A DNA stretch of 64,000 bases from Bdellovibrionaceae bacterium UBA2339 (lineage in GTDB: Bacteria > Bdellovibrionota > Bdellovibrionia > Bdellovibrionales > JAMPXM01), in NCBI GenBank assembly GCA_002344785.1, contig DDUL01000054.1, positions 5,627 to 69,626 of the forward strand, read 5' to 3'. The first letter of the stretch is position 1, and each line of letters opens with the position of its first letter. The notes beneath the pieces are model-generated. The model was not told the DNA's origin. It saw only the letters and a list, made by a program, of their open reading frames with translations, and made no database searches. Of this stretch, positions 23,547-31,980 are shown piece after piece. The position numbers were made by a program, and so were the translations under genes.

Positions 23547-26500
23547 TTAGAGAGGGTATGGCGGCGATAGTGGTTCATTGTTTTTACATTGCGCGTATCG
23601 AACCATTGCGCGTTGAAGACATTTTCCGTGCTTAAGCTCCGAAGGGGATTGACCGCGTCGGTAGCTCCCCGGGAACGGCGTCATTTTATATGTATTGCAA
23701 AAATCTTCATCTATCTTTAGCTGCTTTCGACATTTGTCTTCATCATCAGAATCTTCGTTTCCGGCATTACAGGCGAGAGGACTGCTAAAGTTTGTTGATG
23801 GGTTGCTGCCTGTTGTGCGTGTTGGTTTGTTGTTTTTTATCATTTGTGCGACAGAGGCTAGCGCAAGTGCTAACCCGCCTCCGCCACCACCACCATTTCC
23901 GTAACTAGGATCAATGATCTGATTTCCTGGACGAGTTCCTGACCACGGTTCATTTCGAAACAGTCCGCTCGGATCTACTGCATTGACCGGATCTTGCATC
24001 ACATAGCCATACAAATTCGGATCACCGCCGCTAAACCCAATCGGATCCTTCGCTGTCCACCGTGCGGTTTCGGGATCGTAATCTCTCGCGCCAAATCTCA
24101 CGAGTTTCGTGTCGCGATCCTGAATGCCACCCGCAAATCCCTGCGGGAGAGCATCGGGGCGAGTGTCTCGGGTGAGTTTTCCGTAGACGTCGTACTCGCG
24201 CCGCATTTTGATTTCACCCGTAGCACTGTTGACGAGGAATCTCGGTGAGCCCAAGTGATCACTGACGATGCGATATTGCTTTGTGGGTGTGAGCATGAAG
24301 TCCGGGGAGTGGGCTTTGACGGAGTAGCCGAAGCGTTTCTTAAGCGTGCCATCGGCACCGATGACTCCGGCGATCATGAGTTGATCTTGATAGATGTACT
24401 GTTCTTCGACTTGGCCATTTAATTTTTTAGCGAAGCGCCGGTTGTGGGCATCAGGCAAATACTCAACAGTGCAGCGGCCACCGGCTTGCGCGGGGAGATC
24501 GGCACTTCTTAGGTTCCCCATGGCATCGTAGTTAAAATTCGCGACTGCACCATTGACGGTGTTCAATCGTGAGGTGAGTTGGCCGTCGGCGTTTTGTGAG
24601 TACTGGACTTGGCCAAAGTTCATGATTCGATCTTGCGCGTCGGTTTGTGAATTGACGAGGGCCGAGCCTTGAACTTGGACGGAAGTCCGATGTCCGTTGG
24701 CATCATAGGTGTTTTGAAGGACAAGGGTGCCGTTTTGATGAACGGTGATGAGGCGGCCAGCGGGATCAAAACCGTAATTGAACAAAGTCGTGACGCCTTC
24801 GCTAGTTTCATTCTTTCCCACAATGCCGCCCGCAGCGTCGCGGATCAGCGTGTACTCGTAAAACGTAACTCCACTAGTTTTGGCGCGGTAAGTTTCGAGT
24901 TCGCCAAAAGCGTTGTAACCATATTCATCTTCGACGACTCCCATAGTGGTGCGGGTCACTCGCCCTGTCAGTGTATCTCGGGTCAAGTGCTGGGGACCGA
25001 TGGCCGAGATGAGATCGTCGGCATCATACTCAATGCCGACTGTGCCAAAGTCGCTGTTGCCTTGGCTGGATCGGACTCGAGTGGTGACCATGCGGCCAAA
25101 GTTGTTAAAGAAAATCTCAAAGTGGCTTGTCGCAAGCGGTCCTTCGTCGATTCGCGAATGCACGATCGTGCCGCCTTCGTAGAGGTAGTCTGTTCGAATT
25201 CCGGCAGGAGAGCGAGCGGAAGTGAGTTTGCCGCTTGTGTGCGTGAACTCGTAAGAGCCTTGGGCGGTTTGAATTTGCTCAAGTTCGCCTGAGGTGAGGT
25301 TTCTGGCATAGCTTACGATTTCACCGGTCGCACGCGTGACCGAGGTGAGCATCTTGTCCAGATCATAGGCGAATTGAGTGAGATCATTGGGTGTTAGACT
25401 TGGAGGCACGTAGGCACTCACAAGATCCAGAGCATTTCTTAAAAACTGATGCTCCATGCGTCCGGCGGGCCGAACGGACTGAATTTCTCCATTCGGGGCG
25501 TAACTGAGAATGGTTTCGTTAAGATTTGGGTCTTGAATGCGAATCAGTCGCTGAAGGTCATCGTAGAAGAAACGAGTGATTTCACCGCGAGGATTTTGAA
25601 GGCTTGCGGGTTTATCGCCTGAGGCTTCGGAGTAAGTGAGAAGCGTTTCGCGTGGCGAGGCTTCGCCTTCAATTATCCGCTCAAGTCTTCCTGAACTATC
25701 ATAATGATAAAACGTCGGCGCATCGTTTCCGATTTGGGTGCGGATCACGCGATCGAGCGAATCCAGAAAACTTGTCGCGACTCGCCCGCCGGCGGTTCGA
25801 GTGGTGAGAGTGCGAGTGGCGAGATCAAATTGAGTTTCTTCCCACGCATAGGCGTCACTCGAAGTCGTGGTGAGGGTATGATACTGAAACCACGTGTCGG
25901 TTGCGCCAGCCATTGCGGAAACTTGCCGAATAAAATTTTGCTGGCGAACAACGGGGCCATTGGCATGAACATGAGAACTTGGAAGCTGAATCGCAAAGCG
26001 AGGATCGGGTGAGTTTTGAACAAAATCCGAGTAGTGACCCTGCACGGTGGTGGCTTCAGTTTGGCGATTGAAACTTGTCGAGGTGAGCACACCATTGGGT
26101 GCAATACTCATTTGCGCGGCATCGCGGGCTGAGTTTGAGGAAGAGATGTTGGTGGCGCGATTTGTGGTGCTTCGCATGAGGGTTTGATTGTCGGTCAAGA
26201 AATCCAGCACCCAGCCCGAGCCGCCGCTATGAAGATCCGCGAGCAACTCGCCTTGGGCATTGTAGGAAAAATTGGAGTGTGTGCCGCTTGGGCGTTCAAA
26301 TCGCGTGAGTAGCCCGCGCTGGGTGCTTGCAGTGGCATAGGCGAGCCGCCAGCTTTGCTGAGAGTTTGAAACCCCAAGAAGCAGTCCGTTTTCGATGTCG
26401 AGTTCCGTACGAACACCAAATGGGGAAATGATCGCAGTCGCCACACCTTGCGCGTCGCGCTCGACAATCAGGCGGAGCCCGTGCGCGTCCTCGATGGATA

Positions 26501-27704
26501 TGACTTGTGCCTGAGCATTGTAATGAATGCTCTCAAGCAGCACACCTGTGAGGCCGCTTAAGGTTTTAAGATGCAGTCCACCCGGTGAGAATTCGTACAC
26601 GAGATCTCCGCTGGGATCGACCACCTGAATGTTAGAGTTCGGTAAGGTGCGAGCGACGACGTCGCGCGAGATCTGGCCGTTTCCAAAGTAGAGAGTTTGC
26701 GTGTGTCGTCCGTAGGCGTGCACGTTACTGAGTGTCCATTGCCCCAGGCCTTGCCTTGCGGAAAGGAAGGTTCCAAGAACTAAGGGTGCAATATGCACCT
26801 CGGGCGGGAGCTTGGAGGCAAACGTCGATGTGCGGAATGTGCCGTTTAAAAACTCGGCAACCATGATGGGAGCTGAGCTTCGGTAGAGCTCTTCACTGGG
26901 GAGTGTGGCTAAATTTCTTGTGCCAAAGTCTTCGATTTCATGGCGATCTGGGTTTGTGTATTCGGCGCGAACTAACGCCGGAGTTTCAAATTCGACGGGA
27001 AGTCCGTTCTCATCCAGACCGTCCCACGAGTAGGTCATGCTGAGGTTCGCCTCGTAGGGGAGATCTTGCTTCAGCTCTTGGCCGTTGATGAGAAAGCTTG
27101 TGCGAACTCCGGTGAATTCGCTCGTTGTGGTGCCGCCCACAAAATTTACTTTTGCGGAAAAATTGGCTCTGTAGCCCTGCACACGTTCGCTGGAATAGGC
27201 GAGTGTTACGCCTGTGCCAGTCAGAGGAATTGATTCGCGGAGCACGCGATTGTCGACATGGATGATGCTGCCAAGACAGGTCGCGGGATTGCGGCTGGGA
27301 ATGCTCTTATTGATTGCGTTCAGCATGGCTCGGTTTTGAATTTTGATATGCACGACTTTGTAATGTGCATAGGAGCCATCTTCTCCCGGAATTGCAGGTT
27401 CTGTGTCGCTGAAGGCTTGAAAGCACTCATCCCAACGATCTCCACCATAGTAGTAGGATCGCACGGCATCCTTAAGGCCCATGCAAGGATGGACGAAGTC
27501 TTGAAAAGTGCTCTCCTCAACGACGGCGAGATTGCCGCTTTGCACAGGGCCAAAGGGTGTGTTGGCTTGTGCGAAGGCCGATCCGCCTTTTACCAACGCG
27601 ATTCCTGTGAAAATGAAAAGCGATGCTTTAAAAGTTGTGAGTGGGAATTTGCTTCGAGCCAAAACCAAGCAATGTTGAAAAAGCGAGCGGATGATCGGCA
27701 TCAT
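23547..27704 (-). CDS. Sec-exported RHS/YD-repeat protein with variable Cys-rich tip
   Basis: A 1385-residue protein starting at ATG 27704 with GGAGG 4 nt upstream. The signal peptide FKASLFIFTGIALVKGGSAF is cut near AQA. Many YD/RHS repeats follow, for example YHYDSSGRLERI and TRFFYDDLQRLIRI. The RHS core near residues 1200-1248 reads RFGARDYDPETARWTAKDPI and then GFSGGDPNLYGYVMQDPVNA, ending VDPSGL. Its Sec signal makes it different from T6SS-linked RHS. The 137-residue tip after the core has a Gly-rich linker, a hydrophobic LALALASVAQMI stretch, and five Cys (1312, 1325, 1336, 1362, 1373). The last four form a twin C-x10-C pattern. It is translationally coupled to the PKD gene (ATGA), and an immunity candidate follows 13 nt downstream. 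Confidence 0.92.
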   Translation of the reverse strand: MMPIIRSLFQHCLVLARSKFPLTTFKASLFIFTGIALVKGGSAFAQANTPFGPVQSGNLAVVEESTFQDFVHPCMGLKDAVRSYYYGGDRWDECFQAFSDTEPAIPGEDGSYAHYKVVHIKIQNRAMLNAINKSIPSRNPATCLGSIIHVDNRVLRESIPLTGTGVTLAYSSERVQGYRANFSAKVNFVGGTTTSEFTGVRTSFLINGQELKQDLPYEANLSMTYSWDGLDENGLPVEFETPALVRAEYTNPDRHEIEDFGTRNLATLPSEELYRSSAPIMVAEFLNGTFRTSTFASKLPPEVHIAPLVLGTFLSARQGLGQWTLSNVHAYGRHTQTLYFGNGQISRDVVARTLPNSNIQVVDPSGDLVYEFSPGGLHLKTLSGLTGVLLESIHYNAQAQVISIEDAHGLRLIVERDAQGVATAIISPFGVRTELDIENGLLLGVSNSQQSWRLAYATASTQRGLLTRFERPSGTHSNFSYNAQGELLADLHSGGSGWVLDFLTDNQTLMRSTTNRATNISSSNSARDAAQMSIAPNGVLTSTSFNRQTEATTVQGHYSDFVQNSPDPRFAIQLPSSHVHANGPVVRQQNFIRQVSAMAGATDTWFQYHTLTTTSSDAYAWEETQFDLATRTLTTRTAGGRVATSFLDSLDRVIRTQIGNDAPTFYHYDSSGRLERIIEGEASPRETLLTYSEASGDKPASLQNPRGEITRFFYDDLQRLIRIQDPNLNETILSYAPNGEIQSVRPAGRMEHQFLRNALDLVSAYVPPSLTPNDLTQFAYDLDKMLTSVTRATGEIVSYARNLTSGELEQIQTAQGSYEFTHTSGKLTSARSPAGIRTDYLYEGGTIVHSRIDEGPLATSHFEIFFNNFGRMVTTRVRSSQGNSDFGTVGIEYDADDLISAIGPQHLTRDTLTGRVTRTTMGVVEDEYGYNAFGELETYRAKTSGVTFYEYTLIRDAAGGIVGKNETSEGVTTLFNYGFDPAGRLITVHQNGTLVLQNTYDANGHRTSVQVQGSALVNSQTDAQDRIMNFGQVQYSQNADGQLTSRLNTVNGAVANFNYDAMGNLRSADLPAQAGGRCTVEYLPDAHNRRFAKKLNGQVEEQYIYQDQLMIAGVIGADGTLKKRFGYSVKAHSPDFMLTPTKQYRIVSDHLGSPRFLVNSATGEIKMRREYDVYGKLTRDTRPDALPQGFAGGIQDRDTKLVRFGARDYDPETARWTAKDPIGFSGGDPNLYGYVMQDPVNAVDPSGLFRNEPWSGTRPGNQIIDPSYGNGGGGGGGLALALASVAQMIKNNKPTRTTGSNPSTNFSSPLACNAGNEDSDDEDKCRKQLKIDEDFCNTYKMTPFPGSYRRGQSPSELKHGKCLQRAMVRYAQCKNNEPLSPPYPL

Positions 27705-29656
27705 AGTTCCTCCGCGGCCGGCGTGCGAGTTTCGCAGCGTGGATCGAGAGCCAAGAGCTGAGGTGCGACGACCTGAATGACTTGGCCGAGTAGATTTCCA
27801 TCGCCGTCTTGGTCATAGACTTTCAGTGTTGCCGAGTAGGTCCCTGGGGTTTGATAGGTGTGTTGAAAATGAGGCGTCAGAGATTCCAGTGTGGTTCCGT
27901 CGCCGGTAAGCAGCACATATCGCACTATGGGCGTGTCGCCCGGAGTGGAGGCTTCGGCATTGAAATTGACAAGCAGCGGGGCTGAACCGGTCGCTGGCGA
28001 AACGCTCAGCCGCGGGATCGGCGGAGCTGAGCTCCAGGCAAAGACGATTCGGTTTTGCACGCCGACGCCGCGCTTTTCGTCGATCACACTCAAGCGAACC
28101 GTGTATTCACCTGGATCTTGGAAAGTGTGCGTGATCGTGCGCCCCGTACCTGTTTCACCATCACCGAAGTTCCATCGGTAGATGAGAAGACTTGTGTCGC
28201 CGTCCGGATCAGAGCTTGCCGATGCATCGAAGTTGAGAGTCGCGGGAGCGAGAGCATTTCTTGGCTGAATGCTGAAGTTCGCAATCGGCAGTTGATTGAT
28301 TTGTGTTTGAATTGGCACATGTACCGTGGCCGTTAGACCAAACGGGTCCTGCACCTGGACTGTGACAGATGTGCTAAGTACTGAGTTGAGTTCGCGAACC
28401 ACTTGAGGGTTTGCAGTGAAGCCCGTTGTGAAACCGTCGGCAAAGGTGAAATTGTAGAGCAAGCTTTCGCGAGGATCATCCGGGTCAAATGCGTCGGCTT
28501 GAACCTGAACTCTAAACGGCGAACCCGAAGTTGTTTGCACCCAGTTGGCGATGACGACAGGCGGAAGATTCGCTTCAAGGGTGAGGTCTTGGGTGAGAGA
28601 CGAGACAAGTCCGAAGCGATCTTGAACTGTTATGGTGATGAGCTTTGGTCCCGCCGTCGGCACGCTCAACGCGAAGGAGGGGGAGCTTTGAAAGCCCGTC
28701 ACGATGTTGTCGGGTTGGATTTCGGCTCGGTAGGCGACGACTTGGTCGTTGGGATCCGTGGACGATGAGGCATCGATCAACACCAGGGCCGGAACTCCTT
28801 TTGGAGGTGGCGCCACGATGAAGCTTGCTTGCGGGGCGAGATTCACTTCAAGGCTCTGAATCTCAAGCTGCAAGTAGGATGTAACCGGTCCCTCGATGCG
28901 AATTTCCAAAACATCATTTCCCGTAAGCGCCACAGGGCCTGAGAGTGTGGCTTGAAGATCTGTGAGTGGGCCTAGGACCTTTTTGCCATTTAGAAAAACT
29001 TGGGCTGAATCCACGCGGAAATTATCCACGTAGGCTTGATCGATGAGATTCTGCGCTTCGCAAGCGAGGTACTCAAGGCCCTCAAGTGGCGCACAGTTTT
29101 GCTGCGCATGTGCTTCGCCATCGGCGTTCTTTAAATTAATCCGAGCGGGCCCCGCGCGAAGCTGAAGCGGAAATGTGTGAATGGTTTGAGCGCTAAGGCT
29201 TGAGCTCAAGCTTTCATAGGGCCTAAGCACCTCATCAGCCACGAGATGTGAAAGATCCGTGAGATCAATTTCCACATCGGCCGTGGCGCGGCGGTTTTGG
29301 CCATCGACGACTTCAAGTTTAACCCGATGTTTGCTGAAGCTTGTGAAGGTGTGGGTCAGTTGATCGGCCGTAACCCAGGTGTTCTCGATCTGAAAGCGTC
29401 GGGAGACGATGCCGACATCGTCTGAGCTTTGTGAAGAATCAAAATGAAACTGCAGGGGATTTTCAGAGCTTGAAGCATAACTGATGATGGCGATGGGTGG
29501 TTGATTGCGAGGTGGCGGTCCGCCCTGGGCGTGAGCTTCGGAAGCGAGCAGGCCGCAGGCAAATGCGGAGCATATAATAGATAAGAGTGTGATAGACGGC
29601 AGCGGGGAAGGACGCCGCATCTTCAAATTTGCCAAGGCAAAAAATCGCATCAGCAT
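27701..29656 (-). CDS. exported PKD-domain protein, first gene of the RHS operon
   Basis: A 651-residue protein. I choose ATG 29656 because AAAGGA precedes it by 5 nt. The signal peptide is SLLSIICSAFACGLLASEAH followed by AQGGPP. The sequence contains several PKD-like beta-sandwich repeats. One has the classic motif: FNFDASASSDPDGDTSLLIY, then RWNFGDGETGTGRTITHTF, then GEYTVRLSVIDEK. Another reads VNFNAEASTPGDTPI. PKD repeats typically serve as exported adhesive or spacer domains. The stop overlaps the RHS start (ATGA), so the two proteins are probably made stoichiometrically and may form a surface complex. Confidence 0.85.
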   Translation of the reverse strand: MLMRFFALANLKMRRPSPLPSITLLSIICSAFACGLLASEAHAQGGPPPRNQPPIAIISYASSSENPLQFHFDSSQSSDDVGIVSRRFQIENTWVTADQLTHTFTSFSKHRVKLEVVDGQNRRATADVEIDLTDLSHLVADEVLRPYESLSSSLSAQTIHTFPLQLRAGPARINLKNADGEAHAQQNCAPLEGLEYLACEAQNLIDQAYVDNFRVDSAQVFLNGKKVLGPLTDLQATLSGPVALTGNDVLEIRIEGPVTSYLQLEIQSLEVNLAPQASFIVAPPPKGVPALVLIDASSSTDPNDQVVAYRAEIQPDNIVTGFQSSPSFALSVPTAGPKLITITVQDRFGLVSSLTQDLTLEANLPPVVIANWVQTTSGSPFRVQVQADAFDPDDPRESLLYNFTFADGFTTGFTANPQVVRELNSVLSTSVTVQVQDPFGLTATVHVPIQTQINQLPIANFSIQPRNALAPATLNFDASASSDPDGDTSLLIYRWNFGDGETGTGRTITHTFQDPGEYTVRLSVIDEKRGVGVQNRIVFAWSSAPPIPRLSVSPATGSAPLLVNFNAEASTPGDTPIVRYVLLTGDGTTLESLTPHFQHTYQTPGTYSATLKVYDQDGDGNLLGQVIQVVAPQLLALDPRCETRTPAAEEL

Positions 29657-30158
29657 CTTGATCCTTTCTCCACACACGTGCCGCTCATCACGGGATCACT
29701 TCGCACACAAAGTGCGCTGGAATTTAGATCGGGTGAAATTTTTGAAAACTAAAGTGCTGTCGCGAAGAATCTCAGCGCGAAACATGGCACGAAATATTTA
29801 TGAGGGAGCGTTCTCTCGCATGAGAGACGTATCAACGACCTGCTAACAATTCAGTGGTGAATTTCTGTGAGTGATTTCAGCTGACTCGAGGGGCAAACAA
29901 CTTTCTGACAATTAGGGAAGCCAAAAAAATCTCGAAGTGAGATTTTGGGTTAAGAAAAATTAGGTTGTGAAATTTGGGAGAACTGCCGAAGCGGGCCTGG
30001 GTGGCGGTCTCAAAACTTGTGCCTCACAGTGACTACACTCACGATGATCGCGACAATACTGTGCTCCAAAGAGGTTCGCTTAAAGAGTCGAGCTGTGCAA
30101 AAGCTCAGGCGTACAGATCACCCACGGGCAAATCGAGTCGCGAGCAAATTAGTCGCGA
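29657..30158. other. leader region of the PKD-RHS operon with a conserved element
   Basis: This is a 502-bp AT-rich region without a convincing ORF. Near 29923-29966 lies an element shared with the broken RHS island at 57 kb. It consists of GTTAAGAAAAATTAGGTT (29949-29966) beside the hairpin AAAATCTC/GAGATTTT (29926-29946), with a poly-T end in the minus direction. The hairpin could terminate the orphan partner gene whose stop is at 30159, or act as an attenuator of the PKD-RHS operon. Its right end (30091-30160) is one copy of a 70-bp direct repeat. Confidence 0.55.
29923..29966 (-). promoter_or_regulatory. conserved RHS-leader element, copy 1
   Basis: Read on the minus strand: AACCTAATTTTTCTTAAC, five bases, ATCTCA, three bases, then (C/T)GAGAT, with a run of T after it. 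The whole block recurs at 57007-57044 with the 18-mer identical and the spacing unchanged, while the intervening bases differ. The inverted repeat is kept with different bases around it. It lies about 290 bp upstream of the PKD start. It looks like a terminator/attenuator or an integration-associated site. Confidence 0.5.
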
Positions 30159-30160
30159 TT
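30091..30160. repeat. 70-bp direct repeat, left copy
   Basis: Aligned by eye with 31320-31389: about 60 of 70 positions are identical, in direct orientation, beginning AGCTGTGCAAAAGC. The right copy runs up to and just into the 3' end of the HU gene. This copy ends 2 nt into the stop codon of the orphan partner gene. The repeat therefore brackets the orphan partner gene and the small membrane-protein gene like an att-site or a segmental duplication. Confidence 0.75.
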
Positions 30161-30833
30161 ACTCGGAAATGGTTTCCGAGATCACCCACGACATTGCGAC
30201 CAGTCCAAGAATAATTGTGGACAAGTACTGATTCGTATAGCCGAGAGAGTTCGAATAAGTCCGATCGAAGTACATCGATGCTGGGACCGATATCACAAGA
30301 TCCGCACCTGACCTTCCAGAAGGCAGGGCAAAGCCGGCCATAGTCTCAAATGGTAAATTCACATTTTTGACGGGTACACCTTGAGACTCGAAGAAGCTTC
30401 CGAACCTAGAAGTGAGGTCGGCAGACAGTTCGCCAATGAACTGGAATTGCACGCAATCAGTTCTGTCATTGATCTCAAGCAGCGCGATTGGATTGCGGGT
30501 GTTTGAGTTATCCGCATGAAGTATCCTTGCGACTTTCTTTAAGGTGGTCTCAAAGGCCTCGATATCCCAATTCTTCGGTAAGGGTGAATCTGAAGCAGCT
30601 TCCGCGAGTGGAATGTCGATGAAAATGGGTGAAAGTGTGGCGATCAGTGGATCGATGGCTTCGATCGGTAGGGAGGCGCCGTAGAAAGATGGCAATTGAG
30701 TGCTTGGATTCGGCGGTGTGGAGAAACTAACCCGAGCGAATTGCCGACTGATGACGATCCATCCAAATTTTGTGAAATCCTGAGCTGATACAAAAGTTGA
30801 ATTGAAGCTTCGCTGTATATTCAATGTCTGCAT
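30159..30833 (-). CDS. orphan family-A RHS partner/immunity-like protein
   Basis: A 224-residue protein homologous to the partner gene next to the RHS protein: the same FxKFGWIV, RNPIAxLEIN and FDxxYSN blocks and similar length. The start has GGAGA at 5-nt spacing. No RHS tip is attached to it. The gene lies between two direct repeats. An orphan immunity gene can protect against a lost or foreign tip. A run of nine G (30870-30878) lies 37 nt upstream of its ATG and could affect its expression. Function is inferred from position only. Confidence 0.6.
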   Translation of the reverse strand: MQTLNIQRSFNSTFVSAQDFTKFGWIVISRQFARVSFSTPPNPSTQLPSFYGASLPIEAIDPLIATLSPIFIDIPLAEAASDSPLPKNWDIEAFETTLKKVARILHADNSNTRNPIALLEINDRTDCVQFQFIGELSADLTSRFGSFFESQGVPVKNVNLPFETMAGFALPSGRSGADLVISVPASMYFDRTYSNSLGYTNQYLSTIILGLVAMSWVISETISE

Positions 30834-30869
30834 CTTGTCTCCGTGGTTAAAATTGAAATGGCTGTATCA

Positions 30870-30878
30870 GGGGGGGGG
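30870..30878. repeat. poly-G tract of nine in the upstream region of the orphan partner gene
   Basis: Nine consecutive G on the plus strand lie 37-45 nt before the ATG of the minus-strand orphan partner gene, in the region where a promoter spacer would be expected. Homopolymers of this length are slippage-prone and are known to phase-vary promoters in other bacteria. No clear -10 element is visible. Confidence 0.5.
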
Positions 30879-30949
30879 CAATCTTGCATTCGGGGGTAAT
30901 GAACTTGTGCCATCTCCTAGAACTTCCATGGGGTGTTCACGCATTCTCT

Positions 30950-31192
30950 TCACCAAAGCATGCCGTTCACAGATCTCGTGATCGTGAAGCCAAGAAGGAA
31001 AAGGAACACAGACAAGATTCCAATGATCAATAGGTTTGAACGACTTAGCTTGATCCTCATAGAGAGAGACAAGGTTCCCACGAACAATAGTAGGGACGTG
31101 TAAATTAGGAATAGTCCGCTTGGGTAAATGAGTACGGCCAGTCCGATCGAGGCATAAACAACACTCAGAGCGAAGATCACTCGTAAAATCAT
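30950..31192 (-). CDS. small integral membrane protein (about three TM segments)
   Basis: An 80-residue protein starting at ATG 31192. There is no strong Shine-Dalgarno, and the longer ORF upstream has a non-membrane, basic sequence that looks non-coding. Three hydrophobic stretches are visible: VIFALSVVYASIGLAVLIYP, LFLIYTSLLLFVGTLSLSM and LLIIGILSVFLFLLGFTI. No family recognised. It lies inside the 70-bp-repeat-bracketed segment beside the orphan partner gene, so it is probably accessory and could be a membrane-level immunity component, but nothing shows this. Confidence 0.5.
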   Translation of the reverse strand: MILRVIFALSVVYASIGLAVLIYPSGLFLIYTSLLLFVGTLSLSMRIKLSRSNLLIIGILSVFLFLLGFTITRSVNGMLW

Positions 31193-31319
31193 TTGCGGCC
31201 CGAGTCCGCGTTGTATTGGTGATTTCTTCGAGTGCTTTTCTGCGATCGTGGTCTTGCTCCTGAAGAAGTTCAGCTTCGGTTTTCCGGCATGTTGTCTCAC
31301 TCTCGTTGCACCTGGCGGT

Positions 31320-31389
31320 AGCTGTGCAAAAGCGCAGGCGAACAGATTACCCGCGGGCAAATCGTGGTGCGGGCCAATTAGCCGCGATT
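31320..31389. repeat. 70-bp direct repeat, right copy, at the HU gene 3' end
   Basis: Its last bases, GCCGCGATT (31381-31389), lie inside the last codons of the HU gene, and the rest is its 3' flank. The left copy has GTCGCGATT at the same place. This is the pattern expected when an element integrates at, or duplicates, a gene's 3' end. Confidence 0.75.
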
Positions 31390-31656
31390 GATTTCTTCTT
31401 TGAGTTCTTTGCCGACTTTGAAGAAGGGCAGCTTCTTTTCGGAGACATTGATGACTTCGCCAGTGCGGGGATTGCGACCCTTGTACGGCTCGTAGTAGCG
31501 ATTCACGAAAGAGCCAAAGCCGCGGATCTCGATGCGATCATCGCGCATCAGGGCCTCGACCATCGAATCAAAGATGGTGTTGACGACGGTTTCGGCTTTC
31601 ACGCGAGTGATGCCGGCGCGCTCAGAGATCAAATTGATGAGGTCGGCTTTCGTCAT
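31378..31656 (-). CDS. hup: HU/IHF-family nucleoid protein
   Basis: A 92-residue protein. ATG 31656 is chosen because GAGGAG precedes it and the first residues are MTKADLINLISERAG, the standard HU start. The DNA-binding arm reads GFGSFVNRYYEPYKGRNPRT, typical of HU/IHF alpha (consensus GFGxFxxxxRxxRxGRNPxT), although the arm here has YYEPYKG instead of RxxRxG. It bends and compacts DNA. The 3' end of this gene carries one copy of a 70-bp repeat. Confidence 0.92.
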   Translation of the reverse strand: MTKADLINLISERAGITRVKAETVVNTIFDSMVEALMRDDRIEIRGFGSFVNRYYEPYKGRNPRTGEVINVSEKKLPFFKVGKELKEEINRG

Positions 31657-31980
31657 GGGCTCCTCAGAACAAACTTGAAGAACTGCGGTCTTGAATGTTT
31701 TGAGGATAGGGAGAATCAGCGGACGGCGGCAAGTGTCTTGCTCCAAAAAACCCAAAGATTGCGTCGCGTTAGCGGCTTGTCAGGGCTGAATTTAGCGGTT
31801 CCAGCTCAAAGCGCTCGGCGGTCTCCACAATTGGCGCCACAATTCGTAAATGAATGGTCGAGTTCGAGCAAAATTTGATTGATCTCGGCCGTTGAGCCCA
31901 TCGAGCGCTGAGGTGCACTTCCGCACACGGATTGCGATGCATTCACGAGACTCGTGCAGCAGATGGCCGCGAATTCCAGT
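31657..31980. other. 324-bp region upstream of the HU gene
   Basis: It holds the HU promoter region, though no clear -35/-10 pair could be picked. A 62-codon ORF on the minus strand (31806-31994) starts in the last codons of the O-antigen-ligase-like gene and overlaps it by 14 bp. It encodes a Cys-rich peptide ending CGANCGDRRAL. A good Shine-Dalgarno is absent, so I do not call it as a gene. Confidence 0.4.

Noticed and set aside
31306..31878. 190-codon plus-strand ORF opposite the HU gene
   Set aside because: It is antisense to a clear HU gene and starts within the 70-bp repeat, which explains its open frame.
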